A stretch of 64,000 bases of DNA from Micropterix aruncella (lineage: Eukaryota > Arthropoda > Insecta > Lepidoptera > Micropterigidae). A program made the position numbers and the translations under genes. The stretch covers positions 31,996,618-32,060,617 of the forward strand of contig OX155961.1 of NCBI GenBank assembly GCA_944548615.1, given 5' to 3'. Numbering within the stretch: the stretch's first letter is position 1; each line of letters starts with the position of its first letter. Positions 1-12,036 of the stretch are shown here, in pieces. The notes below the pieces were generated by a model. It was not told the origin of the DNA. It ran no database searches and saw nothing but the letters and a program-made list of their open reading frames with translations.

Positions 1-350
1 CCCGAATCCTAAAAAATGCTCACGGCTCACGCTAAACTTTAATTTCAGAGAGTGCGTAGCCGACTCCGGTATCAACTGCCTTTATGTTTGGTAAATAATA
101 TAATAATGGAAGAAGCAGGGATTCCAAAATGGGAGAAAATGTTGAATGCTCTTAAAATTGAAAAAAAAATAAAATTGATATAAATGCAATATTTGGCATT
201 TGACGTTTTCAGGCGAGTAACATTTTTGGAATCGAAGGATTCCTTGAAAGTTCTTTATTATATTAAAATTATCAAAAACGAGAAATTATTGAACAACATC
301 TTACATCGGTCATTGTAATATAAAATCCATATATAAAATGAATGTTGCTA
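1..350. other. Unannotated AT-rich sequence
   Basis: I see no open frame of note, RNA-like structure or recognisable repeat in this stretch. It ends at the TA dinucleotide that flanks the next element. Confidence 0.5.
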
Positions 351-848
351 CAGTAGAACTCCAATTATCCAAACTCCGACTATCCGAATCGCTGATTATC
401 CGAAGTTAAAACGGAAACAAATTAAGATGGAAACATACTGATTGATGATTACTCGAAGAATTGTTGGAGAAAGAGAATGGCGAGTTTAAAACAATCTTTT
501 TACCGCCAAACGTCACAAGCTTGTTGCAACCAATGGACCAGTCCGTTATCGAAACCATGAAACACCATTACAGAAGGCATTTTTTAAGGAAACTTTTGGT
601 TAAAGGGCAAAAACGAAGAAAATGTGTTGGCTAACCATAAATTTGAAAGATTGAACTTATTGTCGAAAGGGAGCAGACGCGGGACTGTAAGCTTTAATCC
701 TTTAAAAATGGTTTTTGCTCCCATTTTCAACATACATACAGTAATTAATTAAAATAGAGGTTTTTTCGAAAAAAATCCAGTTATCCAAATTTTTGATTAT
801 GCAGATGGGGTCCGGTCTTAATTGATTGGGTTAATTGGACTTCTACTG
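351..848 (+). mobile_element. Pogo/Tigger-like DNA transposon remnant
   Basis: The ends are inverted repeats, CAGTAGAACTCCAATTATCC on the left and a matching end finishing GGACTTCTACTG on the right, each flanked by TA, the pogo/Tigger target duplication. Positions 458-624 translate in frame to a piece of a pogo-type DDE transposase with the family motif [17 protein letters not shown] followed by a basic tract ([12 protein letters not shown]). The rest of the transposase is missing, so this is an internally deleted, dead copy. Family membership rests on the terminal repeats plus this motif. Confidence 0.8.
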
Positions 849-927
849 TACTTCGTTCTTTATTTGATCACATAATTTACAACTTAGTTAATTTTTTACA
901 CAGATGCATTCAAAAACTAGCTGAGAT

Positions 928-1084
928 CAGTGGCGTAACTATACCATCTGATGCCCGTGGCAAATTCATTGGACCTCTCAGTAAAAATCATCACGTTATA
1001 ATTTAATTTTAATAAATCGGACCCACGTCGGGTCGGAGGCTAGTGGCATTTTGCCAGCTCTGCCACCCTAGAGTTACGCCACTA
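928..1084. mobile_element. Short hAT-like MITE
   Basis: A 157-bp element with inverted ends: CAGTGGCGTAACTA on the left, and TAGTGGCGTAACTC when the right end is read in reverse complement. Flanking octamers GCTGAGAT and GCTGAAAA agree at 6 of 8 positions, which would fit a decayed 8-bp hAT-style duplication. No coding capacity. Confidence 0.6.
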
Positions 1085-1420
1085 GCTGAAAAGTCAAAAT
1101 GTCTATTCCCAAGAACATTTTGTTTCAGATGTCAACCTAATTTGAATTCTTCTCCGTCGTTCCCCCATTACTGAGGATCATGGCCACTAGACAACAGTTT
1201 GCCTACAAGGCTCCTCCACTTTGACCTGTCTTCTGCATGGCGGTCTTGTATTGACCCTTATGATAGTTCTTTTATGAGGTCGTTCCATCTGGCTGGTGAT
1301 CTGCCTCTGCTTCTTCTTCCCTCCACTTGACCCCCGGAAAGCATTTTCTCCAGATTCTCTGAGCATTGAATTTGGTCTGATCTGAGGAATAATACTTCTT
1401 TCATGGATCATGTCAACTCA
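1085..1420. other. No recognisable feature
   Basis: Nothing identified. The 74-residue reverse-strand open frame here has no recognisable motif. Confidence 0.4.
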
Positions 1421-3277
1421 TGCACACTTAACCCAAGTAACCGCCAAAAACGGAAACCGCTCTGCTCTACCTAGTAGACGAGTGGAAAAGGCATTGGAAG
1501 ACAAACAAATAGCATGATGCGCATTTTTAGACATTGAGGGCGCCTTCGATAAAACCCCAATTAAATCACTGGTGAAGGGGCTAGAGTCAAAACAAGTTGA
1601 CAACACCACAACCAGATGGGTGAAAGCGATGCTCTCAAACCGCACCGCCAAGGTAGCTTCTTCACGGAACAAACCTTGAAGTCACCACCACAAGAGGCTG
1701 TCCGCAGGGAGGCGCACTCTCGCCACTACTATGGACTCTTGCAATAGATCAACTCCTGCATAGGATGGCAGAGGCCAGGATAGACACTCAGGGCTATGCT
1801 GATGTCCTAGTAGTCATTGTCCGGGGCTTCTGCCAAAACTCGATCTCACACATGATGCAAAAAGCGTTGACAATCGTTAGCAATTGGTGCAGAGAGAACG
1901 AATTATCGGTTAACGCCGATAAGACCGTCCTCGTGCTATTTACCAACAAACGTCAACAAGGTGGACTAAAAATGCCAATTCTAAACCACAGGCAGATTCC
2001 TTTCACCAAGGAAGTAAAGTATCTGGGAGTCACGCTCGACCAGAGACTCAACCGGAACAGCCACCTAGACAAAACAATTCAAAAAGCTAAAAGTGCTTTG
2101 GGTATAAGCAGAAGACTGGCAGGGAAAAACTGGGGCCTTAACCCCAAGATCTCCCACTGGCTATACACTGCCATTGTGAGGCCGATAATCTCGTACGCCT
2201 CAGTGGTCAGAGAGAAGGTAAACTGGATCTCACAAGCACTAAGATCAGTTCCTGACTCAGTCAGTGAAACTCCAACCCTCAACATGGTATCAGACACCAT
2301 ACTTCCACTCCTAAACTTTGGAAAACTTTTTACAGTGGAACTGCCGCCCAGAGACGACTGGCTAAAAAGCCAACTGCACTGGGAGGCCGGTAGCCTTAAA
2401 TGGTATATTGATGGGTCCAAATCGGGACTGGACGTAGGCTGCGGTATATATGGAGAGCGACCAAACTTCGAAAGAAGTGTAAACTTGTGGAAATACGCCC
2501 CATATTCCAAGCGGAGGTATACGCCATTATTGAATGTCATTGTGCGGATATCAACCTCCATAAGAACTACGCCAACCACCGTATCTATATCCACTCGGAT
2601 AGCAAGGCAGCTCTTATGGCACTAGCCTCGAATACTATTAATTCAAAGCTAGTGCAAAACTGCATATCACTACTGAATTCCCTGGGCGAAAAGAACAGGG
2701 TAATTTTAAGATGGGTTCCCGGCCATGCAGGAATCGAGGGAAATGAAAAAGCCGACGAACTTGCTAAGACGGGAGCAAAGGGAACGTTTTACGGCGTGCC
2801 AAAAAGCCTTGCAAACCTAATTCTCAAACAAATATGTTTAGAACAATCCGTCAACCACTAGAACAACACGCCAGGGTTGAATCAATCCAAAGTGCTAATT
2901 AAGGCCTATGACCCTAAGCGGCCCAATCTACGCATACTGGTGAGGGTGCTCACGGGGCATTGTGGCCTCAACAAACACATGTACAACCTCAAGACACAAA
3001 AATGTGCAGGTTCTGACAAGGCGTAAGGCAGAGGAGACTCCTCTGCACCTCATGTGCGAGTGTGGCCCGCTGATGCGTAAAAGATACAACCACTTGGGTG
3101 GTCATTACCTCCAACCTGAGGAGGTAAAACAATCTGGCGCCAAAAGCCTGTTGCGGTTCTTAAATGACACGAGGCTTAACGCAGAACTATAGTAGGTGGC
3201 GAAAACAATCAATGGTCGCAGTGTTACAAGGCTCATAAAGACCTTAGAAAAGTCCCACACAACAAATTAAAAAAAAC
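1421..3277 (+). pseudogene. Decayed non-LTR retrotransposon: RT + RNase H + C-terminal Cys motif
   Basis: Reverse transcriptase blocks can be followed across several frames. Motif A reads LDIEGAFDKTP near 1530; motif B reads RGCPQGGALSP near 1695; the catalytic box near 1795 reads GYADVLVV, so one Asp of the usual YADD is missing. From 2400 there is an RNase H domain with WYIDGSKSG, QAEVYAI, HSDSKAA and WVPGHAGIEGNEKAD, the expected catalytic D-E-D-D series. A Cys/His tail (MCECGPLMRKRYNHLG) follows near 3050. The reading frame breaks at least near 1500, 1670 and 2490, and the 5' half of ORF2 and all of ORF1 are absent. The order RT, RNase H, Cys motif fits the I/R1 part of the non-LTR tree; I cannot place it further. 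A short A-rich tail sits at about 3268-3277. Confidence 0.85.
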
Positions 3278-3986
3278 CGCCAAAAAGCATCAGATGAAAA
3301 TATTGGAATGTCTCATACTAATTTTTCGGATTTTCTGAAACTGAAATTCAATTTGTCCATCCTCTTCTAAATAAAATAACCCCTCACGAAACATAGCCGT
3401 CCCTGCTGTGTGGTACTCTGAATTATTTTTTTTTACCTCCATGGGTAACTATAAAAAAAGTTAGTGAACTTTGTTGTAAATGACGACAGTGAAATAAAAT
3501 GCAGAGAATTACATTTACATTACTTTTATTAACTTAAAATATACATTATTGTTAAATGAAAAATGCAGTAATTGTAAGAAGCAAGCAGGGTATAATACTA
3601 TTTTAGTTTTCGAATATCAAAACTTGGGAATTACCCAACCTATCGGTAACGCTGATCCTTCTTCGCTATGGCTAATGAATTGGTCCCATTCTGATCTGAA
3701 AGCAGAAAGACACGGCTTACATATTTAAACTTCCGTGAGAATAATAGTGACAAATTATAAGGGTGACTGTGTCCGTGTCGGGACAGATACAGACAGATGA
3801 TGTGAATATGTCTACAATGTTCGCCAAGAGACCGTTTTATTGTCAATGGTATAGTGAAAAAAGGCAGGTAGGTAAGAAAAAAACAATAAAAAAATGATGT
3901 CCACACATTGACGCCATAGATGTTGACGCGGAATGACATTGATTTCACAGAAGTGATGACATTTACTATCAACTTACAAGTAAATA
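3278..3986. other. AT-rich filler, nothing identified
   Basis: No conserved motif on either strand. The 110-residue reverse-strand open frame is hydrophobic and low-complexity, with no family signature. Confidence 0.4.
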
Positions 3987-5019
3987 CAGTACAACCCCGG
4001 TTAACCGAACTAATAGGGGAAAGCCATTTCGGATAACATTTTTTTCTGTTAAGCCATGAAAGTCTAATACTACAGTATTTTGTAATGTAATTACAGTACG
4101 TATTTTTGAAAGGTTTTGAACGTAAAACGAATTCAAAAAACTCTTTGTAGGCTTCAGTTATGTCCTTTATTAAAGACTTTTAGTATTACAGTACATCAAT
4201 AACAATATACTGCACTAAATAGTTTGTTGCATAACTCGGCCTAATAACTGATGAAAAGGGAAAGTATTGTGAATGCGCAAAAAAAATCAGCATGATATGA
4301 TGATGGAGATATCCATTTTGAGCCGATCTGGGAGGATTAAGTTTATTTCCAGATTGAAGTCTGTCTGTTGCTGTATGTGTGTATTCCTCCAGGATAGCGC
4401 CCAAACGCTTAATTCGATTGAGCTGAAATTTGGTATGCAGGAATAATTTGGTCATTGCAAGATTGTGGTTGAAACCAGGGGCGCACTGGTAATATTTCGA
4501 TCTCATAATATTGGACTTAGACTTGAAATTTGGTACATTTATGCCTTGTTGGGACAAAATCGCCGGCTCGAACGTGTGCAATTCGTTGCATTCTCACTAT
4601 CCGCGCTCATCGTCGACTATCCCTTTCAATTAGGTCAACCGAAATTACTCATTCGAAAACTCATTTTCAAACAAATTTTTGTTCATTTCTTGCATTGCTC
4701 AAATCGTTTTCGAGCAGCGATGCTCCGCCATCTTTTCATTAGAAGGGCGTCAGCCGGCGTTGGCATTGTTCAACAAAACTTAGGGCAATCTAAAATAACA
4801 ACAAAACAAGTACTGTAATTTCTGTGTTAACGCCTATTAAGTTTTTAAATACCAAATTCTTTAGATTGTATTTAAACTGGACTTGAAAGGTTGAGTGGAT
4901 GTAGGATATAAGCAACAATATTCCAGCTTTGAGAAAACTGAATCCAAAGTTTGTCATTGGTACATTTTTTCGGAGGCGTTTCGGATAACCCAGATTCGGT
5001 TAATCGAGGTTCTACTGTA
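3987..5019. mobile_element. Non-autonomous pogo/Tigger-like element
   Basis: TA-flanked inverted ends read CAGTACAACCCCGGTTAACC on the left and, reverse-complemented, CAGTAGAACCTCGATTAACC on the right. GGATAAC-type sub-terminal repeats occur near both ends. No transposase motif survives in the roughly 1 kb interior. The termini resemble, but are not identical to, those of the element at 351-848. Confidence 0.75.
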
Positions 5020-5067
5020 ATAAAATCACTTCAATCACTCAAATCAAATCAACTTTAAAAAGCCGCC

Positions 5068-5205
5068 ATGGCAGATGTACTGGCGCCGTCAATGACACGC
5101 ATTACCGCCTCCGCAGAGGCTCTATTTCGCTCCCGACAACGCTTAACTCTCACAAGGATTTTAAGGATCATCAATCCACCATTGAATATAATTAGAACTG
5201 ATTGA
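5068..5205 (+). CDS. Unrecognised 45-codon open frame
   Basis: A small frame begins with ATG in a strong context (gccgccATGG) and ends in TGA. The product is basic with an RxRQRLTLTR stretch. I do not recognise it. It lies between a pogo-like element and the 3' tail of a retrotransposon, so it may be part of a mobile element or chance. Confidence 0.15.
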   Translation: MADVLAPSMTRITASAEALFRSRQRLTLTRILRIINPPLNIIRTD

Positions 5206-5235
5206 GACAATAATGATCCGTAGCTTCACTGACTC

Positions 5236-6168
5236 AAATAATAAATAAATACAAACGGAGCTGCCATGGAATTCACCGACCGGAGTCGGGCCCATCATAA
5301 TACTATTTTTTTTTTACACTTCTGGGGGGTGAGCAGTGGATTCCGGACTTACGAACCGGCTGTGGTAGGTTTAGGACAGCTGTCTTGCCACATGTGAGCG
5401 TTCACCTTACCACCCATTCACTCCCCCTTCGAAGCCATAGAATTTGAGATGCGCAAATCGCAGTTTTAGATAATTTTTCTAAGAAAGAGTTGATTATTTT
5501 TCTGGAAAGGCCAAGATCTTTAAAGAGGTGAAATAGAGATTTAGCTGGCAGGCCACGAGCGCCAACTTCCACCGCGTGAAGGTGAACAGTGAAGCCGTTC
5601 CGGGTTACGGCATTTGCAAGATCATGGTATTTATTTAATTTGTACTCGTGGTCTTTTGGGATATTTGATTCCCATGGAACAGTTAATTCTACAATAAGAG
5701 CCACCTTCCGAGATAGAGAGTAAAGAGTTATATCTGGACGGAGTGCTGTGCATCCGAGACTTTCAGGGAATTTATACTGCTTAGAGACCGAATCAACCTC
5801 CAGAATCCAATCTGTAGCTTTCTCGATTATTGAGAAAGGTTTTGTAGTTAAATGTTTTTTGCCTTTAGAGCCATCCCGCACAAACTGTATTGGGGGTTTG
5901 GAGGATACTGTCAAACCCTTGTTGGCACGAGCCACTGAGAGACTAATTACCTCGCGAATAACAGCGAGAACTTTGTCATGGCGGTAAGTGTACCGTCCTT
6001 GATCTAAGGCCACCTTGCAGCCAGCTAGAATGTGTCTAGCTGTGCAAGGGGTATTGCTACAGAGGGGACAAGAACTATCCTCGGCAAAGCTCCAACGAGC
6101 GAGGTTACTGGGGTCTGGAAGTGTATGCTGAAAGGCATTCAAATAAAATGCCTTTCAGCATACACAAG
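5236..6168 (-). mobile_element. RLE-type non-LTR retrotransposon, 5'-truncated inverted copy (copy a)
   Basis: The reverse strand encodes, in one open frame at 6142-5402, the 3' portion of the family ORF: CCHC finger CPLCSNTPCTARHILAGC (C-x2-C-x8-H-x4-C), then a PD-(D/E)XK-type restriction-like endonuclease with [12 protein letters not shown] and VELTVPWE, then EVGARGLPA and a C-terminal helix-rich end. The 3' UTR and a tail of TATTTATT repeats end near 5236. Copy a retains the [13 protein letters not shown] segment missing from copy b. The 5' truncation point carries a foldback (see findings). The RLE and finger are shared by the R2/R4/NeSL/Hero/Utopia groups; the exact clade is not determined. 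Confidence 0.85.
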
Positions 6169-6553
6169 TAATGCTTCATGAAAATTTCCGGATTTATTTA
6201 TTTATTTATTAATTACTATGAAACATTGATTAGCTTATATAAAATAACAGGAACCGAATGACAAAACATTAACCTTTTGCTTATTTGTTTCTGTCACCCA
6301 ACTGGGACTAGCCCGTTCTAGGGTGGACAGGACTCCAATATTACAATCAAGTTTGCTTGATTGCTTGGTTGCTTATAAATATACAAGTTTTAGTAAAAAG
6401 CTAATGACACTAAATTGCCCTAAAATGTGGTCTTCAGAATAAAATGAAAAAATAATATTAATTAAAAAAAAATAAAAAAATATTAAAAGATAATATAATA
6501 AATAAAATGCAATTCCATTATTTATTCGACAATAAATATCATATAAAATTCGA
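6169..6553. other. AT-rich, simple sequence
   Basis: Contains a short (ATTT)n run near 6195 and A/T-rich filler, nothing else recognised. Confidence 0.4.
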
Positions 6554-6612
6554 TTAACCCCTCAAATGAATGGCGATTAGCTCGGGTTGCCTACGGCAAA
6601 ATGTATATAAAT
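6554..6612. mobile_element. Half of a TTAA MITE, interrupted
   Basis: TTAACCCCTCAAATG and the next ~45 bases match one end of the complete MITE at 42557-42805 (there in reverse orientation). The match stops exactly where direct repeat A begins at 6613, so repeat A or its parent element interrupted or replaced the MITE. Confidence 0.7.
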
Positions 6613-7624
6613 TGTAAAGACTACGCTTTACATAAAATGTCCAAAATATGGATCGGACATTTTCGTAAGCATTAATGATTAATATCGCAGCTGGCAAAGC
6701 CACATCTCTGATCGGCCGCCGATAATTTTGAAACGGCAAACCGCCTTGTACCCCCACTCATCCTCTTCTTCTCTAGACTCAATCTATTTCTTTAAAGGAT
6801 ACTTAAATCTTGTTAATATAAAGTAGGATAACGTGCCACGACCGGGAAGGTGAATAATAGGAAAATTCCCACGATTCTAATAAACGTGAAACGCGTACGC
6901 GCCTTCAGCCTTGGTACAGGCCGGCAAAGCTAGGTCGTTGCACCCATGTCAGGGCACAATTAGAGGAGAGCATCGTCCATGGTACCGAGGGACAAATTAG
7001 AATACCCGCGAGGTCGCGTCCATATCAGCCATCCTATATTCCTGAAGTCCCATATCCACTCGTTCGCATGCCTCTTCATTTTGAACACATAAATCATCAT
7101 ATCTAAAAATTCCACAGTTAACCCTCTCGTCTAAATATAATTTTGAACACGAAAACTGATTAAGAATTTGTAAGATTAAACCTACGGCCAGATTTTCACA
7201 TTGTAACATATCTTGTCAATAAATATTGTACAGTCTTCGCCAGAAAACTATCTTTTCATTTCTAAAGGTTTAAGGTAACAACCCGGAATACCCGGAAGGA
7301 TTCCGGCAAGAGCTACTTCCGCAATCGATACATAATATCAAATATTCAATCCTATGGAAGGGACGAAGTTTAATTCATTTTAATTCCGTTAGTCTTAGAT
7401 TGATATTAAATTATTGGGGATAGACCCTGCGGTAACCAATTTCAAAGGTACATTAGCATTTCGAGGCGACCGACACGTCGGTCATTAGTTAAATTGTTCC
7501 GAAACTTAGATTGTCACTATTAAATTACCATAATTAAGTCATCTCAATTAAATCACTTATTCCAAGACATAAAAACTTAATATTTCTTAATTGATCCGCA
7601 ACTTAACTTCTCCCCTAAAATAGA
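6613..7624. repeat. Long direct repeat A (LTR-like)
   Basis: This 1012-bp block is nearly identical to 12037-13347, with only a handful of substitutions (for example near 6885, 6893 and 7128). It lacks a 299-bp segment present in the other copy (12199-12497). Both copies start TGTAAAGACTACGCTTTACA, itself a short inverted repeat, and end with TAGA. Near-identity and orientation suggest LTRs of one recent retroelement or two recent insertions. No host flank is shared and no obvious primer site follows copy A. The 70-aa reverse open frame present in both copies has no known motif. Confidence 0.65.
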
Positions 7625-10600
7625 TCCTTACGATGTCAGTGACAGGTATTTCCCGCCTATACACCAACGGCAATATATATCATTGGCAGACAGGTCTACG
7701 CGCGGACAGCGGATGGTGCGGTGTGACAAGCAGGCACGATGCCGAGGAGAACGAACAAAGTAGAAAGAATTATTAGGATTGACAGGTCGCAGTCGAATAT
7801 ATTCAGCTTTCATATTCCCATCAAGACAAACATAAACTTGAAAAATTATATATATAATCTTACCCTTTTGAAGAGAAAGCCAAACAAACAAACCAAACAA
7901 TAATAAACAAACAAATAAGAATAAAGTCCCCCCAAAAAAATATTCAAACAAACAAAAACCTAATAAATTATAAGAATAAATAAAACAAAATAAAAAAAAA
8001 CCAAAACCTACAGAAACGGCAAAAAAAAAAAGGTCAAAATAATACATCTTCAAATGTCATTAAATATATAAAAAAAAAAAATTTTTTTTTTTATATATTT
8101 CCCCACCTTATCCGGCTAAGCCGTCAAGGTGGACAACTCTATAACATAAATGCCTACAACATGAAACTATTTTTACCACTCTTATTTTATTTATAAATCA
8201 AAAATATGTAATTGACCAACCTCCTTCTTTTTAAAAAAAAGAGCCCTTACGAACATACCTACGAACAGAGATATTTTTATACCTATATATTTTTTTGTGT
8301 GAGTTTACGCACAGCAACCGCTAAATGCGCGATATTGTTTACAATTTATTTATTTTTATTGGGTTCGACGGTATCCCATTCATTGCTGAAAGAAAACGTT
8401 CACCTTTACACATAATATACGGCCTCATCTGGTGCACTCAAATTAAAATTGACGTCATACAGCTCTGTTGCCCAAATATTATATTTTATTTTATTTCGTA
8501 CTTTGGTCCGGACAGTCGGCGAGATGACTAATTTAGCGAATAGGTAGTCTCACCGCAACAGATCCGCGATCCCTTACTTATTTATTTTTTTTTACTCATA
8601 TTTATTTACTTTGTCCTTCGGCAATCGGCAGGAGCCCTAAGTAGCGAATAGGTACTCCACCCGCAAACCGTTGTTGACAGCAATAGCTACAAAAATCTCT
8701 CATTCAATCTTGTTTTTAACAAGACATGGATTTATCCATAACATGAAGCTCGGGTACTTCGGCACTCGAACAGTACGTATGTACACTTTAGGTACTTCGC
8801 AATGTTTTCACTAAGAAAAATCGCTCTATTTAGCTTGTCCAAACAAACTCAAACATAATATAAATACCATACTTAATCGAATTTTAATACCTGTTTTAAA
8901 ATATCATGTTTTATATTTTCGAACAATTTTTTAAAGTCAAAGACTAATGAGTTGAATAAGAGACAAACCGCTTAAGTATGAAAAGAGATATGAAAGGAAG
9001 CTGCTGAATGTTGAAGTAAGAAAAGCGTGTGAACACAGTCGGAAGTGAAAACGATGAGTCAAATATTTATATTTATTATTCTCACCTAGACAACAAAAAA
9101 TATTCCATCATATCATGTATAAAATTCAATAAAAACTATGGGAACTAAAGAATTCACACCTCTTACGTAAGTATTCATCCGCATAACACCTGCGTGGAAT
9201 ACCAATATAACGTTAAAACACCACGAGTACAAAACAGACATTTTCTATAAAAAGAAAGTCTACCCCCAACTGATGTAGCAATGGAAAGCGCACAGTTTGT
9301 CTAAAATCCCCATACCAAAATCTGTAGGTTCAAACCTCTCACAAAATCTTGATAACAAAAAAAATAATAATAATAATGACCTAAATTAAATTGTAAACAA
9401 AAAACTACGTCATCATTCCTTTGTTCCTCCTATCAGCTAATTCTGACCGGTATTATTTTATTTACCCATTCACATTTTTTTCCTTTCATTATATTCTATT
9501 CGTTATTAAAAACACGTATAAATAATCGCGCCACAACGTAAGTGCGCACATAAATAGCAATAGCTAAAATACCATAAACAAAACCCGGTCCGAAATATAG
9601 CAGATTTTTTTTTGTTTTTAAAAAAAAAAAAAAAAAAAAACGTATATAAGTAAAACTTTCTTCAAACAGAATAAATTACATACAACTCTACATATATTTA
9701 TTTCTTTCCCTCCTATAAAAGGAAAACGAACTCGGTACCATGAACGCCTGACATCCTATTTAATCCTTCATTATATTTCTTTCTATTACTTCACGTATTG
9801 TGTCTTATTAGCACTGCACCACCTTCATGCATATTATTATTACTATGACACTCGCGTACCAGTTACAGTAAATAACAAGCAGATACGCATTCGAAGGGAA
9901 CCTAATATTCACCCAGTACGAAACTGTTACAAATATCTGTCAATAGTAACGACGTATTAGCATAAATATACTTGCCAGACAGGAAATACCTGTTACTTTA
10001 TACTTGTTACAAACAAACGAGCCGAGCCGCGGAGCGGGCGGCGCTTGCGCGCAGATAAGCGAATTCACTCACATGTAAACAGACTTCTTTCGCAACTATC
10101 CTTTATTTTTTCTATTATTTTCTTATTTGTATTCTCTCTTTTGTCTAAAAAATCGAGTGAAACTGTATATTTTTTTTTTTAAATTGACCAAGCACTTTAC
10201 TGCATGAATCAAGAAGATTAATCTGGAAAGTTGCTTGGCAAAAGAACGCAAATACGTTCCATAGATATTAAGTATTATTAAGAGCATACATTTCTTTTAT
10301 TTTATGAACTGTCATCATCTATATCAATAAATTAACAATAATACTTTATAAGTTGCATTACCATATGAGATAGCATTAAGTTAGCGTCTCAGGCACGCAC
10401 ATGTAGGCTAAGATCAAAAGATCATGCCATATCCTACCTTTTAAATTTCGTAAATCACTTTAATTAACTTCTTATTATACTGTGTTTTCGTTTTTTTTTC
10501 TAAGTTCTAATTTCTTTAATCATAAATATTTAACGTGGACTTTACCACGAATACAGAGAAACTTTTATTCTTCCAAACTAGAGATTGTTAAATGTAAAGT

Positions 10601-12036
10601 GTACGTCTTAACAAGGCTTCTCACTTATAAATACACTGAAACTTGCCATGCCCTCCAAACTTACCATTTCACGAGACAAATCGTCATAACCAAGAATAAA
10701 GATGCCGAAATATTATCAATTCCAGGAATATGACAAGAAGTGATGCCATGGCCAGCCAAAAAACGTCCTAGACAACCCAGATGCTAAACTGGACGATCGA
10801 CACAGAGGCAAAGACCGGCGACAAAAACGCTCGGATCCTAGCCGATGTACATGTACAACGGACGCAGCATTTTATACCCAAACACGACACCTACCATGAC
10901 GACAGTAAAGTCGAGGAATCCTTTACTCGCCACAGGAATACGTCACCTCACGACAAGGTACCGAACTTGCAGCGATAGAAGGACGATGCTACCTAATGGC
11001 CAGGATTGCAATCACGCCACCATGGACCAATAGAGACCGTTCGAATCAAGTAACCTGTCTTGTATACAACTTCACACGATGATGGAAGAAACACCCGCCA
11101 GTTCACAGACATTTAGTGGAGTGCGTCAGTGCAATTTCTCTCCTTCAAAGCGCTATACACCAAACTATACAGTGTTCATAGACGCTCATCACAATTTCGC
11201 CATATTTGCATTAAAACGAAAGGACGTTCCAATAGTGCAAATTCGCAACAACAACCCAATAAACAATGGATGAAGGACAATAATACCATTGTGGACTCAC
11301 GCCAAGCATGCTGCCATGCCATAACCTAACCAATTTTCTTCCTTTTTTTTGTACATTTGTTCGAAGGTAAAAAACCAGGAGACGACATACAAACATAACC
11401 ATACTAAGACGTCCTGATGCCGGAACAATTATCAAATTGACAAGGAAACCCAATAAGGACAGGACCATTGGAAGCGGCAGACCCATATCAACAAGGGAGG
11501 TTAACTGTACGACATTACCAGAAACCACTTTGCTTTAATATTATCAAAGTAAGGGAGTATGCAATGTTCCCATAACCGATACCTTACCCAAGTTCCTCAG
11601 CAATCTCAACTCTAGTAAAAACGGAAACAAAAATTCAACTCTGTTACTTATAGCTATAGGTATAATTTTAACAATTTTTCTTTCTTCTCCTTAAAAATAT
11701 GACACATTACGTCACATTATTTTCTTTTCAAACTTTACGTAGTTTACTCTACACCACCAGTTTTCTTTTCCTTTCTGCAACTTCGCGCATTTAATGGGAT
11801 TACACCCTCTAGTTACTAAAACCGTAACATTAGGCTAGATTACGTTAAATTCTCTATATTTTCTCTCATTCAGCAAACAGGCGAATGAACTCGATGTACC
11901 GAGGTACACACTATTAGGTATTAATTTTCGCTTTTCTTTTCTTCATTTTATTATACTTTCTTTCTTTCATTTTCTTTATTATTTTATTATTTACTTCGAG
12001 CAGCGTGGGAGCTGCTGACCCCACCTCCTCCGGCAA
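7625..12036. other. 4.4 kb AT-rich region between direct repeats A and B
   Basis: No convincing protein-coding region. Long A and T runs occur (for example 8070-8092 and 9603-9640). The strand is strikingly A/C-rich over long stretches, which resembles interiors of some insect LTR elements. At 10735-11530 several short overlapping frames contain no motif I can name. A tRNA-like SINE candidate lies at 9272-9377. Confidence 0.4.
9272..9377 (+). mobile_element. Candidate tRNA-derived SINE
   Basis: An A-box-like TGTAGCAATGG at 9274 and a good B-box match GGTTCAAACCT at 9327 are spaced 53 bases apart and followed by an (AAT)n tail ending near 9376. This order (A box, B box, simple tail) is that of a short tRNA-derived retroposon; a decayed tRNA pseudogene is the alternative. 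Confidence 0.4.

Noticed and set aside
6997..7209. 70-residue frame identical at 12720-12932
   Set aside because: Its conservation simply reflects the near-identity of the two repeats, so it is not evidence for coding.
7628..8053. 141-residue reverse-strand open frame, very Phe/Leu-rich
   Set aside because: Product of A-rich/C-rich low-complexity DNA; no motif, and no similarity to membrane protein families that I can name.
10735..11530. Cluster of overlapping short frames between repeats A and B
   Set aside because: No frame carries a recognisable domain. Could be a decayed retroelement gene, but I could not support any assignment.
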